This document shows, in pieces, positions 46,122 through 55,861 of a stretch of DNA of 58,481 nt; the stretch's first letter is position 1; each line of letters opens with the position of its first letter. The position numbers and the translations under genes are program-made. Source of the stretch: Slackia sp. (GTDB lineage: Bacteria; Actinomycetota; Coriobacteriia; Coriobacteriales; Eggerthellaceae). The stretch covers positions 1-58,481 of the forward strand of contig JARIED010000037.1 of assembly GCA_029266945.1 (NCBI GenBank), read 5' to 3'. Under the pieces are notes generated by a model. The model was not told the DNA's origin and did not search any database. It was given only the letters and a program-made list of their open reading frames with translations.

Positions 46122-46745
46122 ATGGATATACGTAACGGCTACACCATCCCTTACGTCATCGAGCAGTCGCCCCGCGGCGAGCGCTCTTACGACATCTATT
46201 CGCGCCTGCTTAACGACCGCATCGTCTTTCTGGGCAGCGCCATCGACGACGACGTGGCGAATATCGTCGTCGCGCAGCTTCTGCACCTCGAGAGCGCCGA
46301 TCCCGAGAAGGACATCTCCCTCTACATCAATTCCCCGGGAGGCAGCGTTTCCGCGGGCCTCGCGATCTATGACGCCATGCAGTTCATCCGTTGCGACGTT
46401 TCCACCGTATGCATGGGCATGGCTGCTTCCATGGGTTCGGTCTTGACCACTGCCGGCGCCCCCGGCAAGCGTTTCATCACGCCGAATTCCCAGATTATGA
46501 TTCATCAGCCCATGGGAGGCGCGGAATCCCGCACCCAGCAGACCGATTTCGAGATCGCCGCGGCCGAGATGCGCAAGTGCCGCGATCGCCTCGAGGGCAT
46601 CCTGGCGAAGCATACGGGCCAGTCCATCGAGACCATCCATGCCGACTCCGAGCGCGATCACTGGCTGACCGCCGAAGAGGCGAAGGCGTACGGCCTGGTC
46701 GACGAAATCATCACCTCGCGCTCCGTCGCGAAGAAGGAAGCCTAG
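46122..46745 (+). CDS. clpP: ATP-dependent Clp protease proteolytic subunit
   Basis: 207 residues. Catalytic triad segments: [14 protein letters not shown] (Ser), [10 protein letters not shown] (His) and the Asp in the C-terminal handle region. The start [35 protein letters not shown] is typical. ATG 46122 follows GGAAAGGG; a longer reading from an upstream TTG is rejected because it would encode the leader stem-loop. clpX follows three bases after the stop, so the two subunits are made together. Confidence 0.97.
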   Translation: MDIRNGYTIPYVIEQSPRGERSYDIYSRLLNDRIVFLGSAIDDDVANIVVAQLLHLESADPEKDISLYINSPGGSVSAGLAIYDAMQFIRCDVSTVCMGMAASMGSVLTTAGAPGKRFITPNSQIMIHQPMGGAESRTQQTDFEIAAAEMRKCRDRLEGILAKHTGQSIETIHADSERDHWLTAEEAKAYGLVDEIITSRSVAKKEA

Positions 46746-46748
46746 CCG

Positions 46749-48122
46749 ATGCGAATCAACGACAACGACCCGCAAAGCGTCGATCCCAAAGACGCTCGCT
46801 GCATCTTCTGCGGCAAGTCTGCCGACCAGGTGGGCGGCATGATCCAGAGCCCGGACGGCGTGTGCATCTGCGACGAATGCATCTCGGTCTGTTCCGACGT
46901 GCTTTCTCAGGGCGGCTACATGCGCGAAGACGGCGACTGCTCCGATGAGCAGGCGTCCGAGCAGGGCGAGGAGCAGCAGGCCGTTCCGAGCGCCGAACAG
47001 GTGCTCGCTTCGCTGCCGACCCCGCATGAGCTCTACGACCGTCTGAGCCAGCACGTCGTCGGCCAGGACGCGGCGAAACGCGCCCTTTCCGTGGCTGTCT
47101 ACAACCACTACAAGCGCATCAGCCTCGGCCAGGAGGCGGGCGAGGGCGACGTCGAGCTCGCGAAGAGCAACATCATGCTGCTCGGCCCGACCGGTTCCGG
47201 CAAGACGCTGCTCGCGCAGACTCTGGCGCGCACGCTCCAGGTTCCGTTCGCCATCGCCGACGCCACCACGCTGACCGAGGCGGGCTACGTTGGCGAAGAC
47301 GTCGAGAACATCCTCTTGAAGCTGATCACGGCGGCCGACTTCGATATCGACCGCGCCCAGATCGGCATCATCTACATCGACGAAATCGACAAGATCGCCC
47401 GCAAGGCCGAGAACCTCTCCATCACGCGCGACGTGTCGGGCGAGGGCGTGCAGCAGGCGCTGCTCAAGATCGTCGAGGGCACCGAGGCTGCGGTTCCTCC
47501 GCAGGGCGGACGCAAGCACCCCCAGCAGGAGCTCATCCATATCGACACGAAGAACATCCTGTTCATTCTGGGCGGAGCTTTCGTGGGCCTGGCCGACATC
47601 ATCGGTTCGCGCGTCGGAACGACCGGCATCGGCTTCACCAGCGATATGCCCGAAAGCAGGAAGCACGCCGAGGCCGAGCTGCTTTCCAAGGTACTGCCCG
47701 AGGACTTGAACAAGTTCGGCATGATCCCCGAATTCGTGGGCCGCATCCCGGTGATCTGCTCGCTCGACGAGCTGACCGAAGACGACCTCGTCCATATTCT
47801 CACCGATCCCAAGAATGCGCTGGTCAAGCAGTACACGCGCATGTTCGAGTTCGAGGATTCCCAGCTCGTGTTTTCCGACGAGGCCCTGCGCGCCATCGCG
47901 CATGAGGCCGTCGAGCACGGAACGGGCGCCCGCGGCCTGCGTTCGATTTGCGAACGCGTCCTGCAGGATGTCATGTTCGATTTGCCTGAGCACGAGCCCG
48001 GCACGCGCGTGGTCGTTCGCGCGACCGACATCGAAGGTTCGACGAAGCCGCAGATCGAGACTGCCGAGGAGCTCGAAGACGCTTCCGACCAGGCCGACCA
48101 GGCCGAAGAGATTCAGGAGTAG
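46749..48122 (+). CDS. clpX: Clp protease ATP-binding subunit ClpX
   Basis: 457 residues. The N-terminal zinc-binding domain has [15 protein letters not shown] and CICDECI. An acidic linker ([12 protein letters not shown]) leads to the AAA+ core: [15 protein letters not shown] (Walker A), the pore loop [26 protein letters not shown] (Walker B) and TTGIGFTSD, the IGF-type loop that docks on ClpP. The sensor 2 segment is [10 protein letters not shown]. It unfolds substrates for ClpP. Confidence 0.97.
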   Translation: MRINDNDPQSVDPKDARCIFCGKSADQVGGMIQSPDGVCICDECISVCSDVLSQGGYMREDGDCSDEQASEQGEEQQAVPSAEQVLASLPTPHELYDRLSQHVVGQDAAKRALSVAVYNHYKRISLGQEAGEGDVELAKSNIMLLGPTGSGKTLLAQTLARTLQVPFAIADATTLTEAGYVGEDVENILLKLITAADFDIDRAQIGIIYIDEIDKIARKAENLSITRDVSGEGVQQALLKIVEGTEAAVPPQGGRKHPQQELIHIDTKNILFILGGAFVGLADIIGSRVGTTGIGFTSDMPESRKHAEAELLSKVLPEDLNKFGMIPEFVGRIPVICSLDELTEDDLVHILTDPKNALVKQYTRMFEFEDSQLVFSDEALRAIAHEAVEHGTGARGLRSICERVLQDVMFDLPEHEPGTRVVVRATDIEGSTKPQIETAEELEDASDQADQAEEIQE

Positions 48123-48127
48123 AATCA

Positions 48128-50800
48128 ATGGAAGAGCTTTCCAAGAATTACGACCCCGCATCCATCGAGCAGGCGATGCTCGACAAGTGGCTCGCGGGCG
48201 ATTACTACAAGCGCACCAAGGGCGTGGGCGACTGCACCGTCACGATCCCGCCCCCCAACGTCACGGGCAAGCTGCACATGGGCCATGCGATGGACGACAC
48301 CATTCAGGACACCTTCGTGCGCTTCATGCGCATGCGCGGCCGCTCGACGCGTTGGATCCTGGGCACCGACCATGCGGGCATCGCCACGCAGACGAAGGTC
48401 GACAAGAAGCTCGCCGCCGAGGGCATTTCGCGTCGCGAAATCGGCCGCGAGAAGTTCATCGATGCCTGCTGGGATTGGACGCATGAATACGGGGGACACA
48501 TCGTCGAGCAGGTCAAGCGCATGGGCTGCTCGGTCGATTTCTCCGACCCGCACTTCACCATGGACGAGGATTACGCCAAGGCCGTTCGCAAGACCTTCGT
48601 GGACTGGTATCACGATGACCTGATCTATCGCGGTAAGCGTATCGTCAACTGGTGCCCGCACTGCCGTACCGCCATTTCCGACGACGAGGCGGAGTACAAG
48701 GAGGAGGACGGCCATCTGTGGCACCTCCGCTACCCGCTGACCGAGCCTGTCGACGGCCAGGAATACATCGTGGTCGCCACCACGCGTCCCGAGACCATGC
48801 TCGGCGACACCGGCGTCGCGGTTTCTCCGAAAGACCATGACAAGGATAAGTTCGTCGGCAAGACCGTCATACTTCCGATCGTGGACAGGGAAATCCCGAT
48901 TTTCAGCGACTTCTACGTCGACGCCGACTTCGGCTCCGGCTTCGTGAAGGTCACGCCCGCGCACGACCCCAACGACTTCGCGATGGGCGAGCGCAACGGC
49001 CTCGAGAAGATCAACATCTTCGACGAGACTGCGCACGTGGTCGACGGCTACGGCGAATTCTCCGGCATGAGCCGCGAAGAGTGCCGTGAGGCCGTGGTGG
49101 CGTGGTTCGAGGAGCACGGCCTGCTCGACCATGTCGAAGACCACCACCATTCCGTCATGCACTGCTACCGCTGCCCGTCCGCCCTCGAGCCGTGGCTGTC
49201 CGAGCAGTGGTTCGTCGCGGTCGATAGGCTGAAAGGCCCCGCGACCGAGGCTGTGACGAGCGGCAAGGTGAAATTCCACCCCGAGCGCTGGACGCAGAGC
49301 TATCTCACGTGGATGGAAAACCTCAAAGACTGGTGCATCTCGCGTCAGCTGTGGTGGGGCCATCGCATCCCCGTGTTCTACTGCGACGAGTGCGGCTGGA
49401 TGGACGCCTCCATGGAAGACGTGCATGTCTGCCCCCATTGCGGCGCCGCGACGCGTCAGGACGAAGACGTGCTCGACACGTGGTTCTCGAGCCAGCTGTG
49501 GACGTTCGCCACGCAGGGTTGGCCCGACAAGCCCGAGCTCATGGAAGGCCATCATCCCACGACGGCGCTCGTCACGGCGCGCGACATCATCGCGCTGTGG
49601 GTCGCCCGCATGATCATGGCGTCCACGTACTTCCTCGACGAGATCCCGTTTCACGACGTGGTCATCTACGCGACTATCCTGGCCAAGGACGGCACGCGCA
49701 TGTCCAAGTCGAAGGGCAACGGCGTCAATCCGATGGACCTCATCGAGAAATACGGCGCCGACGCGATGCGCTTCAACCTGCTCACGCTGGTCACCAACAA
49801 CCAGGACGTGCGCTTCGATGCCAACCTGGATAAAGATACCAAGGAGCTCATCGATTCGCCGCGCACCGAGGCCGCCCGTTCGTTCGTGAACAAGGTCTGG
49901 AACGCGAGTCGTTTCGTGCTCTCGAACCTCGAAGGCTTCACGCCGGGCGAGCCTCGCGTGACCGGTCCCGCCGATGCTTGGATCTTCTCGCGCCTCGCGC
50001 AGCTTTCCGAGCGTGTCACCGCGGGCATCGAGGCGTACCAGTTCGGCGAGGTCGCGCGCGAGCTGCACGGCTTCTTCTGGAATGAGTTCTGCGACTGGTA
50101 CATCGAGTTCACCAAGTCCGCGCTGCAGCAGGAGGGCGAGGCCCGTCTGCAGACCCAGCGCAACCTGGTTTACGTGCTCGACAACGCGCTTCGCCTGCTG
50201 CATCCCGCGATGCCCTTCGTGACCGAGGCCATCTGGGAGAAGCTCCCGCATGGCGACGAGGCTCCCGCGCTCATGATGGCCGCATGGCCCGAGCCCGAGA
50301 CGCTGGCGTGCTGGAAGAACGAAGAGGCCGAGCGCGCCATCGACCTGGTTTGCGGCATCGTGTCCGCCGTCCGTTCGGTCCGCGCCCGTTACGGCATCTC
50401 GCCGAAGCAGGCGCTCGACGTGGCCGTGAAGGCCGCGAGCGAGCAGGACGCCGCTTTGGTCGATGAGCAGCGCGCGCTGATCGAGGGCCTGGCCCGCACG
50501 GCGTCGCTGGCCGTGGCCGCCGACCTCGACAAGCCCGCCGAAAGCGCCGCGACGCTCGTGTCCGGCTGCGAGGTGTACTGCGTCCTTTCCGGCTTGGTCG
50601 ATTTCGCCGCCGAGCGCGATCGTCTGGTCAAGGAGCACGAGAAGTTCCAGAAGGAAAGCGCCAAGGTTGAGAAGAAGCTCTCCAACCCCGGCTACCTCGC
50701 CAAGGCGAAGCCCGAAATCGTGGAGAAGGACAAGGCCAAACACGCCGAGCTTGTCGCGAAGATCGACCTGGTGGTCGCTCAGATCGCCGAGCTGGGTTAA
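48128..50800 (+). CDS. valS: Valyl-tRNA synthetase
   Basis: 890 residues, the normal length. Class I motifs: PPPNVTGKLHMGHAMDD (HIGH region) and GTRMSKSKGNGVNPMDLI (KMSKS). The editing CP1 domain has ATTRPETMLGDTGVAVSP and TPAHDPNDFAMG. A zinc-ribbon-like CDECGWMD..CPHCG lies in the catalytic insert. The C-terminal coiled coil ends EIVEKDKAKHAELVAKIDLVVAQIAELG. It starts five bases after clpX. No T-box leader is possible here because the gap is so short. Confidence 0.97.
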   Translation: MEELSKNYDPASIEQAMLDKWLAGDYYKRTKGVGDCTVTIPPPNVTGKLHMGHAMDDTIQDTFVRFMRMRGRSTRWILGTDHAGIATQTKVDKKLAAEGISRREIGREKFIDACWDWTHEYGGHIVEQVKRMGCSVDFSDPHFTMDEDYAKAVRKTFVDWYHDDLIYRGKRIVNWCPHCRTAISDDEAEYKEEDGHLWHLRYPLTEPVDGQEYIVVATTRPETMLGDTGVAVSPKDHDKDKFVGKTVILPIVDREIPIFSDFYVDADFGSGFVKVTPAHDPNDFAMGERNGLEKINIFDETAHVVDGYGEFSGMSREECREAVVAWFEEHGLLDHVEDHHHSVMHCYRCPSALEPWLSEQWFVAVDRLKGPATEAVTSGKVKFHPERWTQSYLTWMENLKDWCISRQLWWGHRIPVFYCDECGWMDASMEDVHVCPHCGAATRQDEDVLDTWFSSQLWTFATQGWPDKPELMEGHHPTTALVTARDIIALWVARMIMASTYFLDEIPFHDVVIYATILAKDGTRMSKSKGNGVNPMDLIEKYGADAMRFNLLTLVTNNQDVRFDANLDKDTKELIDSPRTEAARSFVNKVWNASRFVLSNLEGFTPGEPRVTGPADAWIFSRLAQLSERVTAGIEAYQFGEVARELHGFFWNEFCDWYIEFTKSALQQEGEARLQTQRNLVYVLDNALRLLHPAMPFVTEAIWEKLPHGDEAPALMMAAWPEPETLACWKNEEAERAIDLVCGIVSAVRSVRARYGISPKQALDVAVKAASEQDAALVDEQRALIEGLARTASLAVAADLDKPAESAATLVSGCEVYCVLSGLVDFAAERDRLVKEHEKFQKESAKVEKKLSNPGYLAKAKPEIVEKDKAKHAELVAKIDLVVAQIAELG

Positions 50801-50828
50801 CGCGGAGCCGCTTCGTCGGCGACGCTCT

Positions 50829-50864
50829 GAAGCCGCCCGTGGAGCGTATGCCGCGGGCGGCTTC
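50829..50864 (+). terminator. Terminator of clpP-clpX-valS
   Basis: GAAGCCGCCCG (50829-50839) and CGGGCGGCTTC (50854-50864) form an 11-bp GC-rich stem, followed by a short T-rich segment. The remaining gap to 51067 holds a possible TACAAT -10 at 50993-50998 for the next gene. Confidence 0.7.
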
Positions 50865-51067
50865 TTCCGTTTCCGGAGCCGGATGCGCCGCATGCGCGCG
50901 GGCGGGGGAGGGCCGGATGCCGTCTTCGCCCGCGCGAATGTGTTGAGCGCGCGTTCCCGCGCCCGTTTCGAAGCGTGGCGGCGAGAATCCGGTACAATGC
51001 TTTGCGTTTATTGCGTAGAAACCGATCCGCGGGGTTAACGGCCGCGCGGCCTGAAAAGGAAGCGAAC

Positions 51068-51613
51068 ATGAGCGAGATTCTCTCTCAGCTGTGGACCCCC
51101 GAACTCCAGATGGCGGTGACCGCCGTCATCGTCTTGCTGGTGGCTCTGTACGTGCTTTCCGTCATCTGGGTGGTACGCGACGCGTACCAGCGCGGCACGC
51201 TGTGGTACGCCTGGGCGATCGTCGCCCTCATCCCTGTGCTCGGTGTGATCGCCTATAGCCTGCTTCGCCCGCCGCTGCTGCAAATCGACCGCGACGAGCA
51301 GGAGCTCGAAATCGCCCTGAAGCAGCGTCAACTGATGCATTACGGCGAATGCGGCAACTGTGGCTATCCCGTGGAAGCCGATTACGTCTTGTGTCCGCAG
51401 TGCCATCAGCGTCTGAAGAACCAATGCGCCAAGTGCGGCCATGCCCTCGATCCCTCGTGGACCATCTGTCCGTATTGCGCCACGCCGCTTCCGGGCGTTG
51501 CCGCGCGCCGTAGCGCACGAACTACCGACGCCTCGCGACAGCAGGCGGCACATCAGGCGAATCAGGCAGGTCAGCACCAGCAGGGCGCATCGCGTTCCCG
51601 TCATGAGCGATAG
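51068..51613 (+). CDS. Membrane protein with double zinc ribbon
   Basis: 181 residues. Two predicted N-terminal membrane helices (MAVTAVIVLLVALYVLSVIW and WYAWAIVALIPVLGVIAYSLL) are followed by a short charged helix and four CxxC pairs: CGNCGYPV, CPQCHQRL, CAKCGHAL and CPYCATPL. These form two zinc ribbons facing the cytoplasm. The end is a Gln/His/Ser/Arg-rich tail. The ATG follows AAAAGGAAG. Such proteins are common, but their function is unknown; the position between valS and thrS may be incidental. Confidence 0.85.
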   Translation: MSEILSQLWTPELQMAVTAVIVLLVALYVLSVIWVVRDAYQRGTLWYAWAIVALIPVLGVIAYSLLRPPLLQIDRDEQELEIALKQRQLMHYGECGNCGYPVEADYVLCPQCHQRLKNQCAKCGHALDPSWTICPYCATPLPGVAARRSARTTDASRQQAAHQANQAGQHQQGASRSRHER

Positions 51614-51630
51614 CTTCGGTTCGAGCTTCG

Positions 51631-51657
51631 AAAGCCGTCTCGTTCGAGGCGGCTTTT
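51631..51657 (+). terminator. Terminator after the zinc-ribbon membrane protein
   Basis: AAAGCCGTCTC and GAGGCGGCTTT pair (one G-T wobble) around GTTC and are followed by a short T run. Confidence 0.8.
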
Positions 51658-51781
51658 CTTGTGAGCGTCCGCGTCGTCGCATGAGGCGACCGAAAGACGC
51701 CTTCGCCGGCGGGTATCTATAAGCCAGCATCCATTTCGTTTCACCATGCGTAACTCGCATCGTTCGAGAGGAGACATTCCC

Positions 51782-53542
51782 ATGAAGGCCCTGTATAACG
51801 ACGGCTCCGTGGCCGAGGTTTCGCCGGAGGAATCCACCCACGTCATCCGCCATTCCGCGGCGCACATCATGGCCCAGGCCATCAAGCGCCTCTATCCCGA
51901 GGCCGATTTCGCGTACGGCCCCGCGACCGATAACGGCTTCTACTACGATGTCGACCTGGGCGACAAGAGGTTGTCCGAGGACGACCTTCCCGCTATCGAG
52001 GCCGAGATGAAGAAGATCGTCAAGGAGAACCTCAAGTTCAGTGCGTTCGAGCTTCCCCGCGAAGAGGCCATCGCGCTGATGGAAGAGCGCGGCGAGAAGT
52101 ACAAAGTCGAGCATATCGGCGACCTGCCCGAAGACGCCCGCATCACCTTCTATCAGCAGGGCGACTACATCGACATGTGCGTCGGCCCGCACCTGACCTA
52201 CACCAAGGCTCTGAAAGCGTTCAAGCTCACGGGCGTCTCCGGCGCCTACTGGAAGGCCGACTCCAGCAACAAGATGCTCACCCGCATCAACGGCACCGCT
52301 TTTGCCACCAAAGAAGAGCTCGACGCGCATCTTACGATGATCGAAGAGGCCAAGAAGCGCGACCATCGCAAGATCGGCCGCGAAATGGACCTGTTCATGA
52401 TGCGCGACGAGGCTCCCGGCTTCCCGTTCTTCCTGCCGAACGGCATGATTCTCAAGAACACCCTGCTCGACTACTGGCGCGAGATCCATCACGCCGCAGG
52501 CTATGTGGAAATCTCCACGCCTCAGATCATGAACCGTCACCTCTGGGAGACTTCCGGCCACTGGGACCACTACAAGGACAACATGTACTCCACGACGATC
52601 GACGAAGAGGAGTACTGCATCAAGCCGATGAACTGCCCCGGCGGCGTGCTGGTCTACGCATCTAAGCCGCATAGCTACCGCGAGCTGCCGATTCGCGCGG
52701 GCGAAATCGGCCTGGTCCATCGTCACGAGCTCAAGGGCGCCCTGCATGGCCTGTTCCGCGTCCGCTGCTTCAACCAGGATGACGCGCATCTGTTCGTGCG
52801 CCCCGACCAGCTGACCGAGGAAATCGTCGGCGTGGCCAACCTGATCACGTCCGTCTACGACAAGTTCGGCTTCACCTATCACGTCGAGCTGTCCACGCGC
52901 CCCGAGGACTCCATGGGCTCCGACGAGGACTGGGCGGCCGCCGAAGGCGGTCTGAAGACCGCGCTCGACAAGCTCGGCATGGACTACGTGGTCAACGAGG
53001 GTGACGGCGCCTTCTACGGTCCTAAGATCGACTTCCATCTGGACGACTCGCTGGGTCGCACGTGGCAGTGCGGCACGGTGCAGCTCGACTTCCAGATGCC
53101 CCTGAACTTCGACCTCGAGTACACCGACGCCGATGGCGAGAAGAAGCGCCCGATCATGCTGCATCGCGTGTGCTTCGGCTCCATCGAGCGCTTCATCGGC
53201 ATCCTGATCGAGCATTTTGCCGGCAAGTTCCCCACGTGGCTTGCGCCTATGCAGGTGAAGGTCCTTCCGGTTTCCGAGAAGAGCCGCGCCTACGCCCACA
53301 CCGTCGCCGACAAGCTCGAGGCGGCCGGCGTGCGTGTGGTCGTCGACGAGCGCGACGAGAAGATCGGTTACAAGATTCGCGAGGCCCGCAGCATCGACCG
53401 CGTGCCGTACATGCTCATCCTCGGCGAGAAAGAGGCCGAAGAGGGCAACATCTCCGTGCGCGACCGTTCCAACGAGACGGTGCAGAAGTCGGTGGACGAG
53501 TTCATCGCCGAAATCACCGAAGAAATCCGCACGCGCGCATAA
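51782..53542 (+). CDS. thrS: Threonyl-tRNA synthetase (no TGS domain)
   Basis: 586 residues, shorter than the usual 640. The editing N2 domain is present (HVIRHSAAHIMAQA and YIDMCVGPHLTYT), and the class II core has PMNCPGG, HRHELKGALHGLFRVRCFNQDDAHLF and the motif 3 region HRVCFGSIERFIGIL. The anticodon-binding domain starts at WLAPMQVKVLPVSEKS. The N-terminal TGS (N1) domain is missing; the protein begins MKALYNDGSVAEV. GAGAGGAG precedes the ATG at 51782, and the short frame upstream does not encode a TGS domain. No T-box was seen. Confidence 0.95.
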   Translation: MKALYNDGSVAEVSPEESTHVIRHSAAHIMAQAIKRLYPEADFAYGPATDNGFYYDVDLGDKRLSEDDLPAIEAEMKKIVKENLKFSAFELPREEAIALMEERGEKYKVEHIGDLPEDARITFYQQGDYIDMCVGPHLTYTKALKAFKLTGVSGAYWKADSSNKMLTRINGTAFATKEELDAHLTMIEEAKKRDHRKIGREMDLFMMRDEAPGFPFFLPNGMILKNTLLDYWREIHHAAGYVEISTPQIMNRHLWETSGHWDHYKDNMYSTTIDEEEYCIKPMNCPGGVLVYASKPHSYRELPIRAGEIGLVHRHELKGALHGLFRVRCFNQDDAHLFVRPDQLTEEIVGVANLITSVYDKFGFTYHVELSTRPEDSMGSDEDWAAAEGGLKTALDKLGMDYVVNEGDGAFYGPKIDFHLDDSLGRTWQCGTVQLDFQMPLNFDLEYTDADGEKKRPIMLHRVCFGSIERFIGILIEHFAGKFPTWLAPMQVKVLPVSEKSRAYAHTVADKLEAAGVRVVVDERDEKIGYKIREARSIDRVPYMLILGEKEAEEGNISVRDRSNETVQKSVDEFIAEITEEIRTRA

Positions 53543-53684
53543 ACGCACGCGACGTTTCATCAGAAGCGACCGAAAGAAAGCGGCGGGGCCGGAGGGGCTC
53601 GCCGCTTTCGGCTTATCGGGGCCTCGTGCCCCGTCTGTCTGTTCGAAGGGCGGCCGGAGCCGCCGGGCATGAAGGGAGGGAGGC

Positions 53685-54464
53685 ATGGCTTCCGGAACAT
53701 ACGACCTACATGCGCTGGTCCTGCGCAAGACCAAGCTCGGGGAATCCGACCTTATCGTGACGCTTCTCGCCGAAGACGGCAGGGAAGTGCGCGCCGTCGT
53801 GAAAGGCGGACGTAAGCCCTCATCGCCCTTTTCCTCGCGGCTCGATATCTTTTGCGAAGTCGATCTGCTCATGGTCCGAGGTAAAAGCCTCGACATCGTC
53901 AAGGAGGCGCGCCTGCTCGATGCGCACCGGGGGCTGACGACGGATATGGAGCACGCCGCCGCTGCTGCGCCGATGGCCGATCTGGCGTCGCGCCTGTGCC
54001 AGCCGGGCCTGGAGTCTCCGAAGCTGTTCGCGCTTTCGTCATCGGCGTTCTCCCATGCCGAACGGGCCTGCGCTCCGGCCGTGGTGGCCGTGTGCGCGGC
54101 TTATATGTTGAAGGCCTTCTCGTTCGCGGGGTTTCGCCCCAGCCTGCATCATTGCGTCGCGTGCGGCGCCCCGCTCGCCTTCGATGCTCCCTCCCAAGAC
54201 CGTACCCAGGTCACGTTCTCGGTGGCGGAAGGGGGAGCGGTGTGCGGGTCGTGTCTCGTTTTCTCCGATACCGAGCGCATTCCCGTCGAGGTGCTTTCGT
54301 GGGCTGATTTCCTGCTTATGTCGACTTTCGACGCCGTCGTCGAGAGCAATCCTCCCGTGCGCGTTTCCTTCGAAGTGCTCCATCTGTGCCAGTCGTGGGC
54401 GCGCGAGCATGTGGGCTCGCGGCTCAAGTCGCTGGAATTCCTGTTCGTCTCGGGTATATTCTGA
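53685..54464 (+). CDS. recO: DNA repair protein RecO
   Basis: 259 residues. RecO loads RecA with RecR at gaps. The N-terminal OB fold reads YDLHALVLRKTKLGESDLIVTLLAEDGREVRAVVKGGRKPSSPF, and the zinc site is CVACGAPL with CGSC. The end KSLEFLFVSGIF is typical. GGGAGGGAGG precedes the ATG. Confidence 0.92.
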   Translation: MASGTYDLHALVLRKTKLGESDLIVTLLAEDGREVRAVVKGGRKPSSPFSSRLDIFCEVDLLMVRGKSLDIVKEARLLDAHRGLTTDMEHAAAAAPMADLASRLCQPGLESPKLFALSSSAFSHAERACAPAVVAVCAAYMLKAFSFAGFRPSLHHCVACGAPLAFDAPSQDRTQVTFSVAEGGAVCGSCLVFSDTERIPVEVLSWADFLLMSTFDAVVESNPPVRVSFEVLHLCQSWAREHVGSRLKSLEFLFVSGIF

Positions 54465-54575
54465 CGGGTCCCGACCGCATTGCGCCATGACGTAGCGGCT
54501 GTGCTCCTCTGCGTTTTTCATGCCGAACGCCCGATCGCCTCGCGTCTTTCGCGCTTGCGACGCTAGGATAGAGGC

Positions 54576-55166
54576 ATGGAAAAAATAGCAATCATCTGCG
54601 TCGGAAACCGTCTTATGCTCGATGACGGAATCGGTCCCGCCGTTTTCGACGAACTCACCGAAAAGCATTCGTTTCCCGAACACGTGTCGCTCTTCGACGC
54701 CGGGTGCATGACGATGGACTTGCTGCCCGTCGTGCGCGACCACGATTTCTTGATCGTGGTCGATGCGGTCGACGGAACGGGCGAGAAGCCCGGGACGGTC
54801 TTTCGTTTCGCCCCGGAAGACATCGCCGATCATCCGGTCATGCAGTCGCTGCACGACCTGCGCGTCATCGATCTTTTGAACGCGGCGTCGCTTCTGGGCT
54901 ATGAGGCCCGGGGCATCTGCTTCGGCATCCAGGTCGAGAACATGACGCCCGCCACGATCATCGAGGGGCTGACGCCCGACGTCTACGATGCGCTGCCGCT
55001 CGTGGTCGATTCCGTGCTTGCCGAGCTCGTCCGTCGCGGCGTGGGCTTTTCGAATGCGGACGGCACGCCGTTCGTTCCGCCGATGCGGCGCGCCGGGCTT
55101 GCGAGCGTTCCGTGCGCCGCACGCTCCGTCGACGAAGTCGATTTTTCCGTGCGCACGAACGAATAG
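54576..55166 (+). CDS. Hydrogenase maturation protease (HyaD/HycI family)
   Basis: 196 residues. These endopeptidases clip the C-terminus of NiFe-hydrogenase large subunits after nickel insertion. The metal-site segments are visible: ICVGNRLMLDDGIGPAV (usually DEG; here DDG), IVVDAVDGTGEKPG and MQSLHDLRVIDLL with the conserved His. The C-terminal 40 residues go beyond the family core. No hydrogenase structural gene is in the window, so its partner is encoded elsewhere. The Shine-Dalgarno site is weak. Confidence 0.85.
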   Translation: MEKIAIICVGNRLMLDDGIGPAVFDELTEKHSFPEHVSLFDAGCMTMDLLPVVRDHDFLIVVDAVDGTGEKPGTVFRFAPEDIADHPVMQSLHDLRVIDLLNAASLLGYEARGICFGIQVENMTPATIIEGLTPDVYDALPLVVDSVLAELVRRGVGFSNADGTPFVPPMRRAGLASVPCAARSVDEVDFSVRTNE

Positions 55167-55285
55167 GCGTCGCGCAGCGCGCGCGGGCGGGCGGTATGCG
55201 CCCGCGGTTCTCGACAGACATCCATCGCCCCGGTTTCCGCACAGCGCGGTGCACGGGGCTTTTTCTACCGATAAGGACCATGTCT

Positions 55286-55753
55286 ATGAGTAAGAAACAG
55301 ACGAAGAAGGAGGCGGCCGCCCGCGCCGACGAAGAACGCGAGTGCATGAAACGAGAACTCATGGAGGGGGTGCCGCGTTTGAACATCGGCGCGCTGTTCC
55401 TGCCCCCGATCTGGGGTCCTGCGCACGGCCTGTGGGTGGCGATCGTGTTCTATCCGCTGTGGCTCGTCTCCGATACGTGCTTCGTGAACGCATTCGCCGA
55501 ACGCACGCCGCTCGCCGTGACGCTCGGCGCGATCGTGTTCGTCGCCTTGACTGCGGTCACCTTCGCCTTTGCCGTCGCGACGCAGAAATATGCCTTGCTC
55601 CACGCGCTTTCCATGGGGGTTTCCAAAGAGACCTACCTGAAGCGCCAGCGCATTTGGGCGGTCGTGTCCGTCGTCATCGGCCTGATCATGATCGCCGCGG
55701 CCACGTATTACAATGTGTTCCTCAATCCGCGCCTCGCGGGCGTGTTCGTCTAG
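55286..55753 (+). CDS. Small membrane protein, unknown function
   Basis: 155 residues. A charged N-terminus (MSKKQTKKEAAARADEEREC) precedes VPRLNIGALFLPPIWGPAHGLW and about three membrane helices, ending with a hydrophobic C-terminus. The 'N-x-GAxxLPPIWGPxHG' pattern resembles small membrane proteins of the DUF2628 sort, but I cannot assign it firmly. AAGGA lies eight bases before ATG 55286; ATG 55280 is too close to it. Confidence 0.7.
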   Translation: MSKKQTKKEAAARADEERECMKRELMEGVPRLNIGALFLPPIWGPAHGLWVAIVFYPLWLVSDTCFVNAFAERTPLAVTLGAIVFVALTAVTFAFAVATQKYALLHALSMGVSKETYLKRQRIWAVVSVVIGLIMIAAATYYNVFLNPRLAGVFV

Positions 55754-55804
55754 GGAGCCGCCGTGCGGCGTCGATGCGCGAAACCTGCGGCCCCGATGCG
55801 AAAA

Positions 55805-55848
55805 AAGGCCCCGCTTCCGAACGGAAAACCGTCTGGAAGCGGGGCCTT
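55805..55848 (-). terminator. Terminator of the CmpB-type permease gene (also serves plus strand)
   Basis: AAGGCCCCGCTTCC (55805-55818) pairs perfectly with GGAAGCGGGGCCTT (55835-55848), with a small inner ACGG/CCGT stem. On the minus strand it is followed by six T residues (AAAAAA at 55801-55806 on the plus strand), so it mainly ends the minus-strand gene. Confidence 0.85.
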
Positions 55849-55861
55849 CGCACGCTCGGCG

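Noticed and set aside
48125-53902. Two long minus-strand open frames opposite valS and thrS
   Set aside because: They are antisense shadows: no ribosome sites, biased composition, and the plus-strand synthetases have all their motifs.
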